A stretch of 64,000 nt of DNA from Actinophytocola sp963727495 (lineage in GTDB: Bacteria; Actinomycetota; Actinomycetes; Mycobacteriales; Pseudonocardiaceae), in contig CAVSGQ010000021.1 in assembly GCA_963727495.1 (NCBI GenBank), positions 186,001-250,000 of the forward strand. The letters run 5' to 3'. Under the pieces are notes generated by a model, which did not search any database, was not told the DNA's origin, and saw nothing but the letters and a program-made list of their open reading frames with translations. Made by a program: the position numbers and the translations under genes. How positions within the stretch are numbered: position 1 is the first letter of the stretch; each line of letters begins with the position of its first letter. This document shows, piece by piece, positions 49,359 to 64,000 of this stretch.

Positions 49359-50381
49359 GTGCCACCGTCTCGCCGCCGCCCGCCCCCCACCGCGGGGCAG
49401 GCGCCGCCGGTCCGCCGCCCCCGGGTGGCCGGCCTGCGCAACCGGTCGGCCGCCACGCGGGAAGGCGCACCGGAGACCAAATCCGACACCGAGCAGGCCC
49501 CCGCGCCGGAGTCCGGGCGCGAGTCGATGTCCGGCACGCCGACGACGGCGCCGAGCGCGCGAACCCGCCCCGGCACCGCGCGACGGCGAGCCGTACGGGG
49601 TCGACCTGGACGACGTCGATCCGGGCGACCTCGATCCGGACGCGGGGGACCGGGACGTCGAGGAACGGGACGCCGGGGGAGCCGGGACGCCGCCGCGGCC
49701 GAGCCGCCGCCGGTCCCGGGCCGCCGCCCGGCCGGCAAGCGCCGCGCCACCGGCACCACCCGCCCGGCCGACCTCGGGGAGGCCGAGGCGGCGACGAAGG
49801 GCGAACGCCCCCGCGCCGAGGTCTCCCCGCGCCGCCGCGGCGCCACCCAGCTGTCCGTCGCGGTCGTGCTGGTGGTGGTCGCGGTCGTGCTCGCCGGCCT
49901 CGCGGTGTGGTTCCGCGGCGAGTCCACCGACCTGGAGAGCGCCGACCACAACACCGCGCTGACCGACTCGGCCACCACGAGCGAGGTGCTGGGCCAGCTC
50001 AAGTCGGCGATCGAGCAGACCTTCAGCTACAACTACACCGACCTGGGCTCCACCCAGAAGGCCGTCGACGACACGCTGACCGGCAAGGCGCGCTGCGAGT
50101 ACGACCAGCTGTTCGGCCAGGTCAAGAAGCTGGCGCCGAAGCAGAAGATCGTCATGGTGACCGCGGTGCGCGACATCGCCCTCGTCCGCCTCGACGGCGA
50201 CCGGGCCGAGGCGCTCGTGTTCATCGACCAGAACTCCACCCGGGTCGACGTGAACAACTCGGTGGCCGGCGAGGCCCAGTTCGCCGTGCTGGCCCACCGC
50301 GACGGCGACCACTGGAAGATCACCGAGTTCAACATGTTCGACCAGCCCTTGGTGAACGGCCAACCGGCACCGACGTGCTGA
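49359..50381 (+). CDS. Mce-associated membrane protein (second), probably frameshifted in its linker
   Basis: 340 residues as given. The start (PPSRRRPPPTAGQAPP) and the end (one membrane helix VAVVLVVVAVVLAGLAVWF, then a Mas-like outer domain to GQPAPTC) are in the same frame. Between about 49550 and 49690 that frame is unusually Arg-rich, while the +1 frame reads DGEPYGVDLDDVDPGDL and on to EERDAG, typical of the acidic linkers in this family. Two compensating indels are likely. Last gene of the mce operon. Confidence 0.7.
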   Translation: MPPSRRRPPPTAGQAPPVRRPRVAGLRNRSAATREGAPETKSDTEQAPAPESGRESMSGTPTTAPSARTRPGTARRRAVRGRPGRRRSGRPRSGRGGPGRRGTGRRGSRDAAAAEPPPVPGRRPAGKRRATGTTRPADLGEAEAATKGERPRAEVSPRRRGATQLSVAVVLVVVAVVLAGLAVWFRGESTDLESADHNTALTDSATTSEVLGQLKSAIEQTFSYNYTDLGSTQKAVDDTLTGKARCEYDQLFGQVKKLAPKQKIVMVTAVRDIALVRLDGDRAEALVFIDQNSTRVDVNNSVAGEAQFAVLAHRDGDHWKITEFNMFDQPLVNGQPAPTC

Positions 50382-50802
50382 CCGCGCCGGGCCCGCTCCA
50401 GCGGGACTCGACCGGACCGTCACGGTCGGTGTCCGCCGCTCATGATCGTCCACAGCGAGCCGCACGCGGGACCCGTCGCTGGTCAGCGGGCCGGAAAGGC
50501 CGGAAACTGTTGCCGCAGAACAGCTGAACGGTCGCCGGCGTCCGGGCCGAAAGCCGGTGGGATCCTGGCGCGGCATCTTGACTGAATGACGTCACGGGGT
50601 CACGCTATTCAGCAAGCACGCCTTCGGCGGGAGGACGGTTGAGTGCGGGCCTAGACAGTCGCCGACTTTACGGCTAGACTGCCCCTTTGCGCTGCCCACT
50701 TTCGCATGCCCTAGACTGTTGGGCACGACCGCACCCCTGACCAGCTTCGTTACACTAGCTAACGAGGCTGCTCGACCGCACATAGTCCTGGAAGGACGCA
50801 TC
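50382..50802 (+). promoter_or_regulatory. rpoB upstream region with three CTAGAC repeats
   Basis: About 420 bp without a gene. CTAGAC occurs at 50651, 50674 and 50711; TAGACT is a good actinobacterial -10 hexamer, so two or three tandem promoters are likely (inference). CGTTA-CACTAGC-TAACG at 50748-50764 is a short inverted repeat in the leader. Confidence 0.45.
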
Positions 50803-54336
<3,534 letters not shown>

Positions 54337-54350
54337 GGGGAAGACCCAAC

Positions 54351-58260
<3,910 letters not shown>

Positions 58261-58289
58261 TCGTAGGGGTGCAGGTCCAGGGCGCGACG

Positions 58290-58316
58290 GGCCCCGGGAG
58301 CTCGGTTCCCGGGGCC
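58290..58316 (+). terminator. Intrinsic terminator of rpoBC
   Basis: GGCCCCGGGA pairs with TCCCGGGGCC around a 7-nt loop, 30 bp after the rpoC stop, followed by TGCTGTTTCC. Confidence 0.8.
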
Positions 58317-58360
58317 TGCTGTTTCCTCCCCTGGCCCGGCGCCCCCAGTACCGACCCCCA

Positions 58361-58590
58361 CGCGGTCGAGTCGACCGGTGGCATCGGTGAGTCGACCTCC
58401 TGCGCGGTCGAGTCGGCTCGCTGCGCGCTACCGGATACGCCGTCGGCATGGCCGAGCCGGCGACATGCGGAACAGCTCGCGCCGCGCCATGGGTCGACTG
58501 CGTCATGGTACTCGGTGTGCCGTGGGTCGACTCGGCTGTGCGTGCCGACTGGCTGCGGTCGACTCGACCGCGTGGCGGGTCGGGTCGGCT
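58361..58590. repeat. Cluster of GTCGA-TCG repeats with terminal inverted pair
   Basis: At least seven variants of GTCGA(G/C)TCG(A/G)C lie here. CGCGGTCGAGTCGACC at 58361 is the exact reverse complement of GGTCGACTCGACCGCG at 58557, making 16-bp terminal inverted repeats about 210 bp apart. No gene is convincing inside. It could be a small non-autonomous element or a protein-binding array. Confidence 0.45.
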
Positions 58591-58669
58591 GTGGGCCGTG
58601 CAGCCGCGCTTAACGATGCTTCAGCAACCGTCGCTGGTGCCCGCCGCCGGGCTGCGCGATGCTCGCGGT

Positions 58670-59209
58670 ATGGCCGAGACGCTGACCCCGGACACCAAGG
58701 ACTGGACCTGGGTGCTGGAGCGCCCGTGCCCCGAGTGCGGCTTCGACGCCCGCTCGGTCACCCGCGAGCGGGTCCCGGACCTGCTGCGAACCAACGCCGC
58801 CGCCTGGCCGGCCGTGCTCACCGGGCCGGCGCCCGCGCGCCGGCCGGGCCCGGCGACATGGTCGCCGCTGGAGTACGCCTGCCACGTGCGCGACGTCTGC
58901 CGCGTCTACACCGAGCGCCTGCACCTGATGACCACCGAGAGCGGCCCGCACTACCCGAACTGGGACCAGGACGCCACCGCCGTCGAGGACCGTTACCACG
59001 AGCAGGATCCGGCCACGGTCGCCACCGAGCTGACCGGGGCGGCCGAGGTGCTCGCCGCCGCCTTCGAGGCGGTCACCGACTGGACGAGGACCGGCACCCG
59101 CAGCGACGGCGCCCACTTCACGATCGAGACCTTCGCCCGCTACCTCGTGCACGATCCGGTACATCACCTCTGGGACGTCACGGGCCGCGCGGCCGGCGCC
59201 GGGGAATGA
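58670..59209 (+). CDS. DinB-family protein
   Basis: 179 residues from ATG 58670. A four-helix DinB-like fold with the three-His metal pattern: His in LEYACHVRDVCR, and YLVHDPVHHLWDV at the end. DinB-like proteins include thiol-dependent transferases (mycothiol and bacillithiol S-transferases); this is a mycothiol-containing lineage, so such a role is possible. A Cys pair, RPCPECGFD, lies near residue 19. Single gene between rpoC and rpsL, as often in actinomycetes. Confidence 0.85.
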   Translation: MAETLTPDTKDWTWVLERPCPECGFDARSVTRERVPDLLRTNAAAWPAVLTGPAPARRPGPATWSPLEYACHVRDVCRVYTERLHLMTTESGPHYPNWDQDATAVEDRYHEQDPATVATELTGAAEVLAAAFEAVTDWTRTGTRSDGAHFTIETFARYLVHDPVHHLWDVTGRAAGAGE

Positions 59210-59273
59210 CCCGGCCGGTCCGGGCGTTGTACCGGCTGTCCGCGGAGCATCGCTCCAGCAGGTGACCCCGGTT

Positions 59274-59302
59274 TTGACCCCTCGAGAGGGGCCAGGTATC
59301 TT
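59274..59302 (+). promoter_or_regulatory. Promoter of the rpsL-rpsG-fusA operon
   Basis: TTGACC (59274-59279) and TATCTT (59297-59302) are separated by 17 bp, a good housekeeping sigma-70-type match. A leader of about 220 nt follows before rpsL. Confidence 0.65.
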
Positions 59303-59528
59303 TGGTACTCGCGCCCGACTTAGGTCGGGTCGATCCGCGTGCCTGTGCGCGGAGGTCCGCGCGAGCGGGCACCCGGCAGTAACCGCGGAGTTCCTTCCGA
59401 GCCTTGTAGGGATGATTCAATCCTGCCCGGGCGTTACAGGGAAGGGCGACACGCCCGACCTCGTGATACGGAGCGGAACGACAAGCACAGACCCAGCAGC
59501 AAGCAGTACACCAGGAGAAAGCCGGTCC

Positions 59529-59903
59529 ATGCCCACGATCCAGCAGCTGGTCCGTAAGGGCCGCCAGGACAAGGTCGCCAAGCAGAAGACTGCGGCGCTC
59601 AAGGGGAGCCCGCAGCGGCGTGGCGTGTGCACCCGCGTGTACACCACCACCCCCAAGAAGCCGAACTCCGCGCTGCGCAAGGTCGCGCGCGTCAAGCTGA
59701 CCAGCGGCATCGAGGTCACGGCCTACATCCCGGGTGAGGGCCACAACCTGCAGGAACACTCGATGGTCCTGGTTCGCGGCGGCCGGGTGAAGGACCTGCC
59801 CGGAGTGCGTTACAAGATTATCCGGGGTTCACTGGACACCCAGGGCGTGAAGAACCGCAAGCAGGCTCGCAGCCGCTACGGCGCGAAGAAGGAGAAGAGC
59901 TGA
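59529..59903 (+). CDS. rpsL: 30S ribosomal protein S12
   Basis: 124 residues. TTPKKPNSALRKVARVKLTS keeps the Lys of streptomycin-sensitive S12, and GVRYKIIRG follows. Its stop overlaps the rpsG start by one base. Confidence 0.98.
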   Translation: MPTIQQLVRKGRQDKVAKQKTAALKGSPQRRGVCTRVYTTTPKKPNSALRKVARVKLTSGIEVTAYIPGEGHNLQEHSMVLVRGGRVKDLPGVRYKIIRGSLDTQGVKNRKQARSRYGAKKEKS

Positions 59904-60373
59904 TGCCCCGCAAGGGACCGGCCGCCAAGCGGCCGCTGATCTCCGACCCGGTCTACAGCTCCCCGCTGGTCACCCAGCTGGTCAACAAGGTGCTGCGGGA
60001 CGGGAAGCGCTCGGTCGCGGAGAAGATCGTGTACCAGGCGCTCGAGGGCGCCCGCGAGAAGACGGGCACCGATCCGGTGGTCACGCTCAAGCGTGCGCTG
60101 GACAACGTGAAGCCCACCATCGAGGTGAAGAGCCGCCGCGTCGGTGGCGCCACCTACCAGGTGCCGATCGAGGTCAAGCCGGGCCGGTCGACCACGCTGG
60201 CGCTGCGCTGGCTGGTCACCTTCTCCCGGGCTCGCCGGGAGAAGACCATGACCGAGCGGCTCATGAACGAGCTGCTCGACGCGAGCAACGGACTCGGGGC
60301 GAGCGTGAAGCGCCGCGAGGACACGCACAAGATGGCGGAGTCGAACAAGGCCTTCGCCCACTACCGCTGGTGA
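59903..60373 (+). CDS. rpsG: 30S ribosomal protein S7
   Basis: 156 residues. PRKGPAAKRPLISDPVYSS start, then YQVPIEVKPGRSTTLALRWL; S7 nucleates the 30S head. Ends in FAHYRW. 76 bp separate it from fusA. Confidence 0.98.
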   Translation: MPRKGPAAKRPLISDPVYSSPLVTQLVNKVLRDGKRSVAEKIVYQALEGAREKTGTDPVVTLKRALDNVKPTIEVKSRRVGGATYQVPIEVKPGRSTTLALRWLVTFSRARREKTMTERLMNELLDASNGLGASVKRREDTHKMAESNKAFAHYRW

Positions 60374-60449
60374 CGCGCCGCGGCCAAACAGGCTGTGTAG
60401 TCGCAACGACTGGCCGCACCATCGCTTATTGAGACAGGGGAAGACACCC

Positions 60450-62549
<2,100 letters not shown>

Positions 62550-62667
62550 TTGCATCCGGTGCGGGCTGCGTGGGTAGCGCCCTCTATGGTTCCGCACAAC
62601 TGACCTTATTGAGCTGTCGTCCGCAACCGAGACGGCGGAGAGATACAAGTCCAGGAGGACGAGAGAA

Positions 62668-63861
62668 GTGGCGAAGGCGAAGTTCGAGCGGACCAAGCCG
62701 CACGTCAACATCGGGACCATCGGTCACATCGACCATGGGAAGACCACGCTGACCGCGGCCATCTCCAAGGTTCTGCACGACAAGTACCCGGACCTGAACC
62801 CCTTCACGCCGTTCGACGAGATCGACAAGGCGCCGGAGGAGAAGCAGCGCGGGATCACGATCTCGATCGCGCACATCGAGTACGAGACCGAGAAGCGGCA
62901 CTACGCGCACGTGGACTGCCCGGGTCACGCGGACTACATCAAGAACATGATCACCGGTGCCGCCCAGATGGACGGCGCGATCCTCGTGGTCGCCGCGACC
63001 GACGGTCCGATGCCGCAGACCAAGGAGCACGTGCTGCTGGCCCGCCAGGTCGGCGTGCCGTACATCGTGGTGGCCCTGAACAAGGCCGACATGGTGGACG
63101 ACGAGGAGATCCTGGAGCTGGTCGAGCTCGAGGTCCGCGAGCTGCTGACCGAGTACGAGTTCCCGGGTGACGACCTGCCGGTCGTGCGCGTCTCCGCGCT
63201 GAAGGCGCTGGAGGGCGACGCCGAGTGGGGCAACAAGGTCATCGAGCTGCTCGACGCGGTGGACGAGAACATCCCCGAGCCGGTTCGTGAGATCGAGAAG
63301 GCGTTCCTCATGCCCGTCGAGGACGTCTTCACCATCAGCGGCCGCGGCACCGTGGTCACCGGGCGCGTCGAGCGTGGCGTGCTCAAGCCGATGGAAGAGG
63401 TCGAGATCGTCGGCATCAAGGAGAAGGCCCAGAAGACCACCGTCACCAGCGTCGAGATGTTCCGCAAGGTGCTCGACGACGCGCGCGCCGGTGAGAACGT
63501 GGGTCTGCTCCTGCGCGGCACCAAGCGCGAGGACGTCGAGCGCGGCCAGGTCGTCGTGAAGCCCGGCACCACCACGCCGCACACCGAGTTCGAGGCACAG
63601 GTCGTCATCCTGAGCAAGGACGAGGGCGGCCGGCACACGCCGTTCTTCAACAACTACCGTCCGCAGTTCTACTTCCGGACCACCGACGTGACCGGTGTGG
63701 TGACCCTCCCCGAGGGCACCGAGATGGTCATGCCGGGCGACAACACCGCCATGACGGTCAGCCTCATCCAGCCGATCGCCATGGACGAGGGTCTGCGGTT
63801 CGCCATCCGCGAGGGTGGCCGGACCGTCGGCGCCGGTCGAGTCACGAAGATCATCAAGTAG
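62668..63861 (+). CDS. tuf: Elongation factor Tu
   Basis: 397 residues from GTG 62668. G1 GHIDHGKTTLTAAI, DCPGHADYIKNMITGAAQ, NKADMVDDEE, and the closing GGRTVGAGRVTKI. It delivers aminoacyl-tRNA to the ribosome. It has its own leader of about 118 bp after fusA and a strong terminator. Confidence 0.98.
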   Translation: MAKAKFERTKPHVNIGTIGHIDHGKTTLTAAISKVLHDKYPDLNPFTPFDEIDKAPEEKQRGITISIAHIEYETEKRHYAHVDCPGHADYIKNMITGAAQMDGAILVVAATDGPMPQTKEHVLLARQVGVPYIVVALNKADMVDDEEILELVELEVRELLTEYEFPGDDLPVVRVSALKALEGDAEWGNKVIELLDAVDENIPEPVREIEKAFLMPVEDVFTISGRGTVVTGRVERGVLKPMEEVEIVGIKEKAQKTTVTSVEMFRKVLDDARAGENVGLLLRGTKREDVERGQVVVKPGTTTPHTEFEAQVVILSKDEGGRHTPFFNNYRPQFYFRTTDVTGVVTLPEGTEMVMPGDNTAMTVSLIQPIAMDEGLRFAIREGGRTVGAGRVTKIIK

Positions 63862-63868
63862 TTGCCCG

Positions 63869-63901
63869 CCGGGGCCCCAGGTCACGCACCTGGGGCCCCG
63901 G
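63869..63901 (+). terminator. Intrinsic terminator of tuf
   Basis: CCGGGGCCCCAGGT pairs perfectly over 14 bp with ACCTGGGGCCCCGG around a CACGC loop, seven bases after the tuf stop. Confidence 0.9.
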
Positions 63902-64000
63902 TGCTGGGTGTCGCACGATGGTGTGGCATCCTTGACAGGTTGCTCGTCGCGGACGGTCATGCGATCGGCCATGCACGGGCGAGCCCGGCCGACGGGCCAT

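Noticed and set aside
63932..63937. TTGACA as promoter of the next ribosomal operon
   Set aside because: No suitable -10 hexamer at 16-19 bp and the downstream gene is outside the window.

Overview
The window is a high-GC actinobacterial chromosome segment. Gene content and order point to the Pseudonocardiales (an Amycolatopsis- or Saccharopolyspora-like genus): GTG and TTG starts are common, the order tRNA-Thr, tRNA-Met, rpmG, hadAB, tRNA-Trp, secE, nusG, rplK, rplA, rplJ, rplL, mce ATPase, rpoB, rpoC, rpsL, rpsG, fusA, tuf is the actinomycete ribosomal/RNA polymerase neighbourhood, and a full mce operon sits next to an mkl-type ATPase gene. The genus is inferred, not proven.

Layout. 1-4.2 kb is ordinary: a partial amidase, a siderophore-interacting reductase, HtpX protease, RfbA, the YajQ nucleotide-binding protein and tRNA-Tyr. 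4.2-22.5 kb is accessory DNA. It opens with a 1.4 kb HicAB toxin-antitoxin island inserted at tRNA-Tyr and bounded by a copy of the tRNA 3' half. Next come a decayed membrane-protein gene and an ESX-like (WXG100-type) gene pair. A three-gene TIR operon follows, in which the TIR protein and a two-TM protein share an Asn/Gln-rich amyloid-like motif. Then comes a ten-gene, almost completely overlapping operon: a zinc-ribbon/helical-repeat protein, a J-like protein without HPD, a GrpE-like protein, an Hsp70, two TerY-like VWA proteins, two atypical kinases, a PP2C phosphatase and a LIM/DA1-like metallopeptidase. Zinc-ribbon and secreted proteins close the block. I consider the TIR/amyloid operon plus the chaperone-VWA-kinase-phosphatase operon to be the least-described system here, probably a stress- or conflict-response signalling cassette.

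22.6-32 kb holds an alpha/beta hydrolase, an AlkZ-type glycosylase, a GAF-GGDEF-EAL membrane protein with degenerate GGDEF and intact EAL, two tRNAs, rpmG, hadA (frameshifted as given), hadB, an amidohydrolase/DUF59 pair with a divergent IclR regulator, and an aminotransferase. 32.4-38.6 kb holds tRNA-Trp, secE, nusG, rplK, rplA, a streptogrisin-like protease, a membrane protein, and rplJL behind an L10 leader. 38.7-50.4 kb is the mce lipid-import operon (ATPase, two permeases, six Mce proteins, two Mce-associated proteins). 50.8-64 kb holds rpoB, rpoC, a DinB protein, rpsL, rpsG, fusA and tuf.

Two further things stand out. A ~105-nt conserved element ending in the Shine-Dalgarno lies directly upstream of both the amidase and yrbEA, about 39 kb apart, and looks like a cis-acting RNA leader. 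The rpoC gene as given carries nine single-base indels although every segment matches RpoC; this is most likely an assembly-quality problem, but it decides how the locus should be annotated.
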